64,000 bases of DNA from UMGS1649 sp045604405 (GTDB lineage: Bacteria; Bacillota; Clostridia; TANB77; CAG-465): assembly GCA_045604405.1 (NCBI GenBank), contig JAZUNZ010000031.1, forward strand, positions 1 through 64,000, written 5' to 3'. Below the pieces are notes generated by a model that was given only the letters and a program-made list of their open reading frames with translations, did not search any database and had not been told where the DNA came from. The first letter of the stretch is position 1; every line of letters begins with the position of its first letter. Position numbers and translations under genes: made by a program. Shown one piece after another: positions 24,609 to 32,371 of the stretch.

Positions 24609-27269
24609 ATGAAAGAAGATAAAATGTATAAGTATACAGTAGATGAAACTTTTGAAAAGCTTGTAACAAGCATCAATGGATTAACTTCTACAGAGGCTGA
24701 AAATAGACACATAGAAGGCGGCCCAAATAAACTTGTTGAAGCTAAGAAAAAAACGTTATTATCTAGATTTATTGACCAAATGAAAAATGTTATGATAATA
24801 ATTCTGTTAATAGCAGCAGTAGTTTCTTTTGTTGTAGCTAAAATTGAAAATGAAAGCATTACAGATTCAATTGTAATATTCGCCGTGGTTATAATGAATG
24901 CAGTTTTAGGTGTAGCACAAGAATCTAAAGCAGATAAGGCAATAGAATCTTTAAAGAAAATGTCTTTGCCATATATTAAGGTAAGGCGTAACGGGAAAAT
25001 TGAAAGCATAAAAACAGAAGAACTGGTTGTAGGAGATATAGTATTAATAGAAGCTGGAGATTTTGTCCCAGCAGACATGAGGCTTATTGAATGTAACAGC
25101 ATAAGAGTAGAGGAAGCATCCTTGACAGGCGAATCGTTACCAGTTAGCAAATTCATAGATGTAATTGATGAAGATACTCCGCTTGCGGAAAGAAGAAATA
25201 TGTTATACTCGGGAAGTAGTGTAGTATATGGTAGAGGAGAAGGCATAGTTACTGCTATTGGAATGGACACAGAGCTTGGTAAAATTGCTACAATGCTTAC
25301 AGACACAAAAGAATCACTAACACCACTTCAAAAGAAGATGAACGAAATAAGCAAAGTGCTAAGCATTGTTGTGGTAGTAATAGGCTTTGCAATGGTTATA
25401 CTTGGAATGATACAAGGGAATAAATTGTTAGAAATATTTATGCTTTCTGTATCTTTAGCGGTTGCAGCGATACCTGAAGGTTTACCGGCATCAATTACAA
25501 TAATATTATCTATTGGTGTACAAAAGATGGCTCGTGAACATAGTATTGTAAGAAAACTTGCATCTGTTGAAACGCTTGGGGCAACTGAGATAATATGTTC
25601 AGATAAAACAGGAACTTTAACTCAAAATAAAATGACCGTAACAGAAGTAAACTTTGGCGGAAAAAGAATTGTTACAGAAGAATTAAAGTATGATGAAAAA
25701 GAAGACGTGCTAGATGTATTTATAAAAAACATGATGCTTTGTAATGATGTAAAATTAAACGCAAACGGAGATGGCTTTTTAGGAGATCCAACGGAAGTAG
25801 CTCTCGTACAATTAGGAGTAAAGCTAGGGCTAGATAAGGAATTAATAGATACTAGGTATAAAAGAGTAGCAGAGCTTCCATTTGACTCTGAAAGAAAGCT
25901 TATGACTACAGTAAATAGTGAAGATGGCAAATTGTATGTTAATACAAAGGGAGCTATTGAAGGTTTAGTAAATAAATGTTCAAAAGCGATAATAGATGGA
26001 AATCTTGTAGATATGACAAAAGAGGTTAAAACCCAAATACTAGAAACAAACAATGAAATGTCTTCTAGAGCATTAAGAGTGTTGGGATTTGCATATAAAG
26101 TGATAGATGAAGTTCCAAGTGAAGTTACAACAGACACATTAGAAAACGATCTAATATATGTAGGACTCGTTGGAATGATAGATCCGCCTCGTCCAGAGGT
26201 TAAGCAGGCTGTAAAAGATTGCTTTAGTGCGGGTATGATCCCTATTATGATAACAGGAGATAGTATATCAACAGCTGTAGCTATTGCAAAAGACATAGGA
26301 ATATTGACAGATGGAAAAGAGGCTATAACAGGTCAAGAGTTAGACGCTATGTCTGATGAGGAATTTGAAAAAAGAATAAAGAATATTAGAGTATATGCTA
26401 GAGTTTCGCCAGAAAATAAAGTGCGTATAGTTAAAGTTTGGAAAAAACTAGGCAAGACTGTTGCTATGACAGGAGACGGCGTAAATGATGCTCCTGCACT
26501 AAAAGCTGCAGACATTGGCGTTGGTATGGGAATTACAGGCACTGAGGTTTCAAAAAGTGTAGCAAGTATGGTGCTTACAGATGATAACTTTGCTTCAATT
26601 GTAGTTGCAGTTAAAGAGGGTAGAAGAGTATATAGAAATATACAAAACGTAATAGCATACCTTTTAGCATCAAACATAGCAGAAGTACTCATTGTGTTTA
26701 TTGCAAAAATATTTAATAGTACAATATTCTCACCACTACATCTTTTATGGATTAATCTAATAACAGATGCAATACCAGCAATGACATTAGGGTTTGAACC
26801 AGCAGATAAAAACTCAATGAAAGAAAAGCCTAGAAAAGCTAATGAGAAATTCTTTAATCCATTCTTGGTAACGAGAATAGTGGTGCCTGCAATAATTAAA
26901 AGTATAATGGTATTATTGTTGTACTTCTTAGTAGAATCAAATCCAATATATATGCATAATCACGCAATGACAGTAGCATTTATAGCATTATCTTTTGCAG
27001 AGCTTCTGTTTGCATTTGTAATTCGTTCGGATAGAAAATCTGTTTTAAAAACTGGAATATTTTCAAATCCACAATTATTTATTGGTGTAGTTGTAATAAT
27101 ATTAATACAAACAGGGGTAATATTTATACCAGCAATTAGCGATGTTTTTGGTTTAGTGCATTTAGATAATATGTTATACATTGTATCTATTGGAGCTGGA
27201 GTAGCATATATGATTATTGCAGATATCTCAAAGCAAATAGTTGCTAAGATATTTAAGCAAGCCAAATAA
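24609..27269 (+). CDS. P-type cation (Ca2+-type) ATPase
   Basis: 886-residue ATP-driven cation pump of the PMCA/SERCA-like P2 group. Order: an N-terminal actuator domain with LTGES (EASLTGESLPVSK), membrane helices with the P-E-G-L ion site (AAIPEGLPASITIIL), and the phosphorylated Asp332 in SDKTGTLTQNKM. The nucleotide domain contains KGA; the hinge is MTGDGVNDAPALKAADIG. Six C-terminal helices include SNIAEVLIVFIA and LLWINLITDAIPAM. Those last two helices match Ca2+ rather than heavy-metal pumps. It probably exports Ca2+. Single gene; AAGGGGGA precedes the ATG. Confidence 0.92.
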   Translation: MKEDKMYKYTVDETFEKLVTSINGLTSTEAENRHIEGGPNKLVEAKKKTLLSRFIDQMKNVMIIILLIAAVVSFVVAKIENESITDSIVIFAVVIMNAVLGVAQESKADKAIESLKKMSLPYIKVRRNGKIESIKTEELVVGDIVLIEAGDFVPADMRLIECNSIRVEEASLTGESLPVSKFIDVIDEDTPLAERRNMLYSGSSVVYGRGEGIVTAIGMDTELGKIATMLTDTKESLTPLQKKMNEISKVLSIVVVVIGFAMVILGMIQGNKLLEIFMLSVSLAVAAIPEGLPASITIILSIGVQKMAREHSIVRKLASVETLGATEIICSDKTGTLTQNKMTVTEVNFGGKRIVTEELKYDEKEDVLDVFIKNMMLCNDVKLNANGDGFLGDPTEVALVQLGVKLGLDKELIDTRYKRVAELPFDSERKLMTTVNSEDGKLYVNTKGAIEGLVNKCSKAIIDGNLVDMTKEVKTQILETNNEMSSRALRVLGFAYKVIDEVPSEVTTDTLENDLIYVGLVGMIDPPRPEVKQAVKDCFSAGMIPIMITGDSISTAVAIAKDIGILTDGKEAITGQELDAMSDEEFEKRIKNIRVYARVSPENKVRIVKVWKKLGKTVAMTGDGVNDAPALKAADIGVGMGITGTEVSKSVASMVLTDDNFASIVVAVKEGRRVYRNIQNVIAYLLASNIAEVLIVFIAKIFNSTIFSPLHLLWINLITDAIPAMTLGFEPADKNSMKEKPRKANEKFFNPFLVTRIVVPAIIKSIMVLLLYFLVESNPIYMHNHAMTVAFIALSFAELLFAFVIRSDRKSVLKTGIFSNPQLFIGVVVIILIQTGVIFIPAISDVFGLVHLDNMLYIVSIGAGVAYMIIADISKQIVAKIFKQAK

Positions 27270-27284
27270 AAAAGATAGAAAAAT

Positions 27285-27321
27285 AGAGGAATTAACTTCA
27301 TAGTTAGCGCCTCTGTTTTTT
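27285..27321 (+). terminator. intrinsic terminator of the P-type ATPase
   Basis: AGAGG (27285-27289) with CCTCT (27310-27314) and an inner TAACT/AGTTA helix, followed by GTTTTTT. Confidence 0.7.
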
Positions 27322-27399
27322 GTTTTTGATTATAAAATCTAGTTTGCATACGTTATATAATGAAACAATGAAAAGTATTGAATATCCTAAAACCATAAA

Positions 27400-27813
27400 T
27401 CAACTTTGATGAAATATATAGTAAGTTCCAAAAAGAATTCCAGATATCATGCCAGAAAATCTTACATATTTCATGTTAGATTGCCATAGACAATATGTTC
27501 GTATTATAGCTCCAAACGTAGGAAGAATGAACACGAAGCTCTCCCATGTTAACAGACAATTTATAATTACTATTCCTTCGAAGATAAATAGTAATGCAAT
27601 ATACAAACTTTTGCAAAATTTTTCTTTGTTTGTAAATAAACAGGAACGAATAAAATTTACCAATCCTAGCATGGAACCGGTGTAAGCTTTTATTGTTAAT
27701 GCATACAAGGCTTCGAACAGGCAATTTGCAGATTGAATTTGTAATGATTTCCTTCTGTCTGTGACACATATACTTATAAATAAAGTAATAAAAGCTAAAA
27801 TACTAAATATCAT
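27400..27813 (-). CDS. YgjV-family inner membrane protein
   Basis: 137 residues, about five hydrophobic helices. The YgjV-family pattern is seen in QSANCLFEALYALTIKAYTG, LVNFIRSCLF and IRTYCLWQSNMKYVRFSGM. Function of the family is not established. ATG 27813 is preferred over TTG 27825 because GGGGAG lies between them. Divergent from the rhodanese gene with 65 bases between the starts. Confidence 0.75.
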   Translation of the reverse strand: MIFSILAFITLFISICVTDRRKSLQIQSANCLFEALYALTIKAYTGSMLGLVNFIRSCLFTNKEKFCKSLYIALLFIFEGIVIINCLLTWESFVFILPTFGAIIRTYCLWQSNMKYVRFSGMISGILFGTYYIFHQS

Positions 27814-27878
27814 ATAACTCCCCAAAAATGCGAATAATTAGTATATATTATGCATATATACGAGTAGAGGTGTTAAAT

Positions 27879-28460
27879 ATGGGGAATAATATGAATGGTG
27901 ATAGAAACAGTGTTAATAATTTCGCTAATACTAATAATAGTTTTAGTAACAGTAGCTCAGGATTTAATTTAAGTAATCTTTTTGATTTAAGTAGATTAGG
28001 AAATTTATTCAATTTTGGTGGACAAAAAAGAGGAAATATGTCTAATAATCCATTATCTCAGTTAGGAAGAATGTTTGGAATTAACAATTCGCAAAGACAA
28101 TATAGAAGTCCGGTAAGGGTACTTCCTATAGAGGAGGCGTATAGATTAGTAAAAAGCGGAGCATGTTTTTTGCTAGATGTAAGAACAGAAATGGAATATA
28201 GTACAGTTAGAATAAAAGGTAGTGTAAATATTCCATTAGACAAGTTACAATCTGACATTGTACAAATAGTAACCAATAAATCGGAATGCATAATAGTATA
28301 TTGTGCTACAGGCGCAAGAGTAAGGAGAGCTGTCCAAATACTTTGGTCGCTTGGCTATACAAATATATGCATCTGGGAGGGTGCTGGAATAAACACATTT
28401 GCATTTGCAGATCTTATAGTGTATAATGACAAAAGAATGGAAAAAGAAAGTTCCACTTAA
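27879..28460 (+). CDS. rhodanese-domain protein with Asn/Ser-rich N terminus
   Basis: 193 residues. The first ~75 are Asn/Ser/Gly-rich and probably disordered (NNFANTNNSFSNSSSGFN). From ~78 comes a single rhodanese domain: VRVLPIEEAYRLV, LLDVRTEMEYSTVRIKGSVN and the active-site loop YCATGARVRR with Cys142, ending LWSLGYTNICIWEGA. Rhodaneses carry persulfide sulfur. The gene sits 14 bases before a thioredoxin, so the pair probably handles thiol or sulfur redox. ATG 27879 follows GAGGTG; the frame is open further upstream but without a ribosome binding site. Confidence 0.85.
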   Translation: MGNNMNGDRNSVNNFANTNNSFSNSSSGFNLSNLFDLSRLGNLFNFGGQKRGNMSNNPLSQLGRMFGINNSQRQYRSPVRVLPIEEAYRLVKSGACFLLDVRTEMEYSTVRIKGSVNIPLDKLQSDIVQIVTNKSECIIVYCATGARVRRAVQILWSLGYTNICIWEGAGINTFAFADLIVYNDKRMEKESST

Positions 28461-28474
28461 GAAGGAGGCCGTTA

Positions 28475-28789
28475 ATGGTAGAGTTAAATGATAAAAATTT
28501 TAAAGATACTATAGAAAATAAAAAGTTAGTGTTAGTAGATTTCTATGCTACGTGGTGTGGTCCTTGTGGCATGCAAGCAGAAGCAATAGAAAGATTACAA
28601 AATTCTAGGAGCTTGAATTTTGATATTGTTAAAGTAAATGTAGATGAAGCGCCTAGCCTTGCTATGGAATATGGTATAGATTCAATACCAACATTGCTAG
28701 TATTTAAGGATAATAAACTTGTAAAAAGAACGATAGGTTATACGAATGAAGAAGAGATATTAAAAATGATAGAGGAATTTGACGATTAA
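28475..28789 (+). CDS. thioredoxin
   Basis: 104 residues. The fold is complete: LVLVDFYATWCGPCGMQAEA with the redox pair Cys28-Gly-Pro-Cys31, the cis-proline SIPTLLVFKDNKLVKR, and a terminal helix. It reduces disulfides in the cytoplasm, usually fed by thioredoxin reductase, which is not in this window. The active site is followed by Gly rather than the usual Lys/Arg (CGPCG). AGGAGG precedes the ATG, and it is cotranscribed with the rhodanese gene. Confidence 0.93.
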   Translation: MVELNDKNFKDTIENKKLVLVDFYATWCGPCGMQAEAIERLQNSRSLNFDIVKVNVDEAPSLAMEYGIDSIPTLLVFKDNKLVKRTIGYTNEEEILKMIEEFDD

Positions 28790-28812
28790 AAACAAATTTA
28801 GGCATGATTTCT

Positions 28813-28867
28813 GTAACATTTATGTAACACAAAGAAGTTTGCTTTGTAACATAAATGTTATCTTTTT
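28813..28867 (+). terminator. intrinsic terminator after thioredoxin
   Basis: TAACATTTATGT (28814-28825) / ACATAAATGTTA (28849-28860), an inner ACAAAG/CTTTGT helix, and TCTTTTT after it. Confidence 0.85.
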
Positions 28868-28871
28868 GTAG

Positions 28872-28900
28872 TTGATTTTGTTCCGCATTATAACTATAAT
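28872..28900 (+). promoter_or_regulatory. sigma-A promoter of the triple-repeat protein
   Basis: TTGATT (28872-28877), 17 bases, TATAAT (28895-28900). ATG follows 50 bases on, with GAGGTG before it. Confidence 0.8.
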
Positions 28901-28950
28901 GTTAGTATAAAGTAAATATATTATATTATTTCTACAAATGAGGTGTTTAT

Positions 28951-30036
28951 ATGAAAGGTTTTTTTGAAAGACAATGGGAATTATTCCTAAATGACATGCA
29001 AGAAATAGGAGAGTTTTTCCTAAATGCATTTGGAGCTAATGAGACTTTAATGTTAAGTGCTCCTAAAGCAGAAGGTGAAAAAGAAGGATTCTTTAAAAGA
29101 GAATGGAATTTATTCTTGCAAGATATGCAAGACTGGGGAGAAATGATAATGGCTGCTTTTGAAGGAGAAGACCAATTATTATTAGGTGCTCCTAAGGATG
29201 CAACAGTTGAAGCTCAACCAGGATTCTTTAAAAGAGAATGGGAACTATTCAAAACAGATTTAGACAATGCTAACAGTGCATTAGAAAATTTATTTGGAAT
29301 AGAAAAAAAAAATAGTGTAGAGCCAGAATATATAGCTGAACCAGTATATTTAAAAGATGAAGTGGATTTGAAATTAGAATCATTTTTAGGTGAACCAATA
29401 GCTGAGTTAAAAGAAAACGCTTGCGGCGACAAAACTCAACATGAAGTTCTTCGCGAATATGCAACATTCTTTAAACCATATTCTGAAAATCCAGAAATGT
29501 GTCAAGCTGCGTTTAAAAAATACTATGACAGACATGCTTTAAAAATGGCAGTTAATGAGTTCCCTGTAGACCAAGCAAGAATAATCCAAAACAATGTGGA
29601 TATATTCATAAAAGATCAAGAAATGTTTGGTGAAGGTGGACAATTCATAGATTCAAGAGTTGACACAGTATTTGAAAAAGCTGGAATAGATGAAGTAAAT
29701 AAAATGGTAGGAATACTAAGCGATTCTCTAACAGATGGAAAAAATCTACAAGGCGAAAGATTATTTGCTGAAGCAGTAAGCTATATGGTCGATAATGGAA
29801 TCAAAGTTGGAAAAGACAAATCATTAGTGGCTCCAGTAAAAAAATCATTAGAAGCTAAGCTTGATGAAGTTCATAATAACCTAAGAGCTCATGATGATTG
29901 GAACGATGATTACCAAGCACTACTTTCTCAAGAAAGAAAATATTTATATGCTTTAAATAGAATAGAGCAATATGAAACAGAACAAAGAATATCTGAATTC
30001 GAATCAAAATTAAATGAATTAGATGTAGTAGTTTAA
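28951..30036 (+). CDS. unrecognised protein with three N-terminal GFF(K/E)R-W-LF repeats
   Basis: 361 residues, no signal peptide or membrane helix. Three imperfect repeats begin at residues 3, 46 and 91: GFFERQWELFLNDMQ, GFFKREWNLFLQDMQ and GFFKREWELFKTDLD. The first two continue to an LMLSAPK / LLLGAPK end. From ~130 on the protein is acidic and mostly helical (VLREYATFFKPYSENPEMC; ARIIQNNVDIFIKDQEMFG), ending in a probable coiled coil. The amphipathic repeats, with Phe, Trp and Leu on one face, could bind a membrane surface or mediate self-association. I do not recognise a family. It has its own promoter and terminator and native codon usage. Confidence 0.7.
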   Translation: MKGFFERQWELFLNDMQEIGEFFLNAFGANETLMLSAPKAEGEKEGFFKREWNLFLQDMQDWGEMIMAAFEGEDQLLLGAPKDATVEAQPGFFKREWELFKTDLDNANSALENLFGIEKKNSVEPEYIAEPVYLKDEVDLKLESFLGEPIAELKENACGDKTQHEVLREYATFFKPYSENPEMCQAAFKKYYDRHALKMAVNEFPVDQARIIQNNVDIFIKDQEMFGEGGQFIDSRVDTVFEKAGIDEVNKMVGILSDSLTDGKNLQGERLFAEAVSYMVDNGIKVGKDKSLVAPVKKSLEAKLDEVHNNLRAHDDWNDDYQALLSQERKYLYALNRIEQYETEQRISEFESKLNELDVVV

Positions 30037-30039
30037 TAA

Positions 30040-30068
30040 AAGGCGGCCTTATGGCTGCTTTTTTTTCT
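30040..30068 (+). terminator. intrinsic terminator after the triple-repeat gene
   Basis: AAGGCGGCC with GGCTGCTTT (two G-T pairs) and a long T tract, starting four bases after the stop. Confidence 0.85.
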
Positions 30069-30071
30069 TGC

Positions 30072-30110
30072 GTCAACTATGTTGACATAATTTCAAGCTG
30101 GTGATATAAT
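30072..30110 (+). promoter_or_regulatory. fully consensus promoter with a palindrome over the -35
   Basis: TTGACA (30082-30087), 17 bases, extended TGaTATAAT (30102-30110). The perfect palindrome GTCAAC-TAT-GTTGAC (30072-30086) overlaps the -35 and is a plausible operator. Core and spacer resemble those at 17502-17530 (both continue TTGACATAA and contain TTTCAA). Confidence 0.85.
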
Positions 30111-30191
30111 TATAAACACAATTAATTTTTATAGCGACAGACTATGTCACTTATTTTAAATCAACAAAATAATTTAAAGGAGAAAGTAGCA

Positions 30192-30809
30192 ATGGAATTG
30201 GTAAAACAGGAATTGACAAAAAGTGGAAGGAAGGAGACATACCTCATACCTGGAACGACGAATAAGCTGATACTTGAAGGAAACATGTATTATCTTATCA
30301 ATGAAAAGGGAAAAGCTATTACCAAACGCTTCGACAAAGTCTCTGACTTTGAAAATGGCATAGCAGTCTTTTCTAGAAAAGATAAGAAAGGTGCAATTAA
30401 TACCAGTGGCAAAAATGTTCTCGGACGGCTTTACGATAACGTAGCTTTGGATAACGATATAATCCGCGTTTGTGAGGATGGCGAATGGGGATTTGCAAAT
30501 CTGAAAGGAGAAATTATCTACGCACCGGTATTTTCTTTTCTTGAACGCTTTACAGGAGAATATGCTCGTTTTTCTTACGATGACAATCTTTGGGGTATAG
30601 TTCGAAAAAATGGTACAATTGTAATTGATGCAAAATACCAGTATTTAAGTGGCTTGGATAAGCCTGTAATTATCGCAAAAAACTGTTGTGGCTACGGAGC
30701 AATAGACATAACGGATAAAGTTATTGAGCCATTCAAATATGATAGAATTCATTTTGATGGAAAAACTAATGTTATATATAATCCGGGTGGCGACAGCTTT
30801 ACAATTTAA
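30192..30809 (+). CDS. WG-repeat protein, codon usage atypical
   Basis: 205 residues of beta-rich WG (KWG leptospira-type) repeats: GKAITKRFDKVSDFENGIAV, GEWGFANLKGEIIYAPVFSF, LWGIVRKNGTIVIDAKYQYL, and GYGAIDITDKVIEPFKYDRI. No signal peptide. Function of such proteins is generally unknown; binding is likely. ATG 30192 follows AAAGGAGA; ATG 30144 lacks one. Codons differ from neighbours: arginine is often CGC, CGG, CGT or CGA, and many codons end in C or G, which points to transfer. It is isolated between a consensus promoter and a terminator. Confidence 0.8.
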   Translation: MELVKQELTKSGRKETYLIPGTTNKLILEGNMYYLINEKGKAITKRFDKVSDFENGIAVFSRKDKKGAINTSGKNVLGRLYDNVALDNDIIRVCEDGEWGFANLKGEIIYAPVFSFLERFTGEYARFSYDDNLWGIVRKNGTIVIDAKYQYLSGLDKPVIIAKNCCGYGAIDITDKVIEPFKYDRIHFDGKTNVIYNPGGDSFTI

Positions 30810-30816
30810 CAAAATC

Positions 30817-30850
30817 AAGAGGGGGTAGATTATTCTACTCCTCTTATTTT
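30817..30850 (+). terminator. intrinsic terminator of the WG-repeat gene
   Basis: AAGAGG-GGGTAGA pairs with TCTAC-TCCTCTT around a short AT loop; ATTTTT follows. Confidence 0.8.
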
Positions 30851-30970
30851 TAAACTGTTATATTACCCAATAATTAGGTAAATAAAGTGACATTAAATTC
30901 CAAAAAAGCTTTACTTTTCACGCGTTTTGGTATAATATATCTATGTAAAGTTAACAAAGGGTGAAGAAAA

Positions 30971-32362
30971 ATGAAAAGTACATTAAAAATACAAAAAGAT
31001 GGTGTAAATGCACTAAAGGAAGAAATACTATCACACAGTAATAATAAGTTAAAGAAGATATATATTGTTGTAAGTGATGTAAAAGAAACAGGTTACGATA
31101 TAATAGAAGAATGCCTAATAGATTTAAAGGCTAGAAAATTTATAGCTTTAGGAATAGATAAGAAAAACACAACAAGAAAAATGCTTGAAAATGTTTTAAA
31201 ATATACAAAAACTGTGTATATTTGGAACAATAACGCAGAAAATGAGTTTAATGCAAATATATTTATATTTGAATATGAAGATGAGGCCTATATATGCTTA
31301 GTACAAGGTAGTCTTACAGATAACATGTTAGATACAGATTTATCTATTTATACCAAACTTGAATATGATTTAATAAAAGACAAAAAGGAATATGAAGAGT
31401 ATATAGATGGTTTAACAAAACAAATAAAAGAAAGTTTTGTTAAACTTACGAAAGAATATATAGATGAACTTGCAGAACAAAAATTAATATTTACTACAAA
31501 ACAATATATTCATGTTGTACCTAGTATTGCAGAGCTACTTGGAAAAACTGACGAAAAAGTTAGCGAGGAAAAGGCAGAACAAGCAGAAAAGCTGCCTAAA
31601 ATACAGTTGGATAATATGGATTTAGATTCTTTTGAAATAGATTTAGGTGAAATGGTATTTGATGAGCCTGAAGTTGAAACACAAGAAAAAGTATTGCCTA
31701 TAGGTGATGTTGAAACAGAAGCTTTTGGGTTAGATGAGGAGATTTCATCAGATGAAGAACAAGAAGAATATATAATAGCTGATGAAGCCATAGATATGGA
31801 GGCTTTGGTGTTAGAAAGTAAAGTTGTAAAACTTAATAAAAATGACATAGTAAAAAACACCAAAAAAGATAAAGTAGAAGTAACAGAAAAACAAGTATCC
31901 AAGAAGATAAACCTAGGCAAAGTTTCCAATATAATCATGGAGCTTTCAGCAAAACCAACTAAAGGCAAAGATGTAAATAAAATAAAAATTCCTAATTATA
32001 TAAAGGATATGATACCTAACTTTTTTGAAATAATGGATGGGGCATCTGTTGTAAAAGATTCTACAGGTGAGTATAAAGAAGCGAAGATAAATCTTGAAGT
32101 AATAGATGTAAATACATCAAATAAATATGTAGATAACGAGGCATATTTAAGGCAAAAAGTAGGTCAAACATATATTGAGTTTGAATCAGAAAAACTTACA
32201 GATATAATGTATGAAGAATTAGATATCGCAAGAGTAATAAAGCTTGCAAGTGATTCATATCACATTGAGATAATACCACAGGGAATAGAGGAATATTCTT
32301 TATGGGACAAAATGTGTACAAATAGTTTTAGGGGAAGTAATAGACAATACGGGTTAATGTAA
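30971..32362 (+). CDS. unknown protein encoded directly upstream of smc
   Basis: 463 residues in three parts. Residues 1-180 are a compact alpha/beta domain (KKIYIVVSDVKETGYDIIEE; KFIALGIDKKNTTRKML) that loosely resembles phospholipase-D-like proteins, though I see no HKD motif. Residues ~195-300 are an acidic, low-complexity linker, and ~310-463 a basic-to-mixed C-terminal domain ending TNSFRGSNRQYGLM. No signal or membrane helix. The stop is 9 bases before the smc start, so the two are cotranscribed; a role near SMC or chromosome maintenance is possible but unproven. An extended -10 TGgTATAAT lies at 30928-30936. Confidence 0.65.
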   Translation: MKSTLKIQKDGVNALKEEILSHSNNKLKKIYIVVSDVKETGYDIIEECLIDLKARKFIALGIDKKNTTRKMLENVLKYTKTVYIWNNNAENEFNANIFIFEYEDEAYICLVQGSLTDNMLDTDLSIYTKLEYDLIKDKKEYEEYIDGLTKQIKESFVKLTKEYIDELAEQKLIFTTKQYIHVVPSIAELLGKTDEKVSEEKAEQAEKLPKIQLDNMDLDSFEIDLGEMVFDEPEVETQEKVLPIGDVETEAFGLDEEISSDEEQEEYIIADEAIDMEALVLESKVVKLNKNDIVKNTKKDKVEVTEKQVSKKINLGKVSNIIMELSAKPTKGKDVNKIKIPNYIKDMIPNFFEIMDGASVVKDSTGEYKEAKINLEVIDVNTSNKYVDNEAYLRQKVGQTYIEFESEKLTDIMYEELDIARVIKLASDSYHIEIIPQGIEEYSLWDKMCTNSFRGSNRQYGLM

Positions 32363-32371
32363 GGAGAATAA

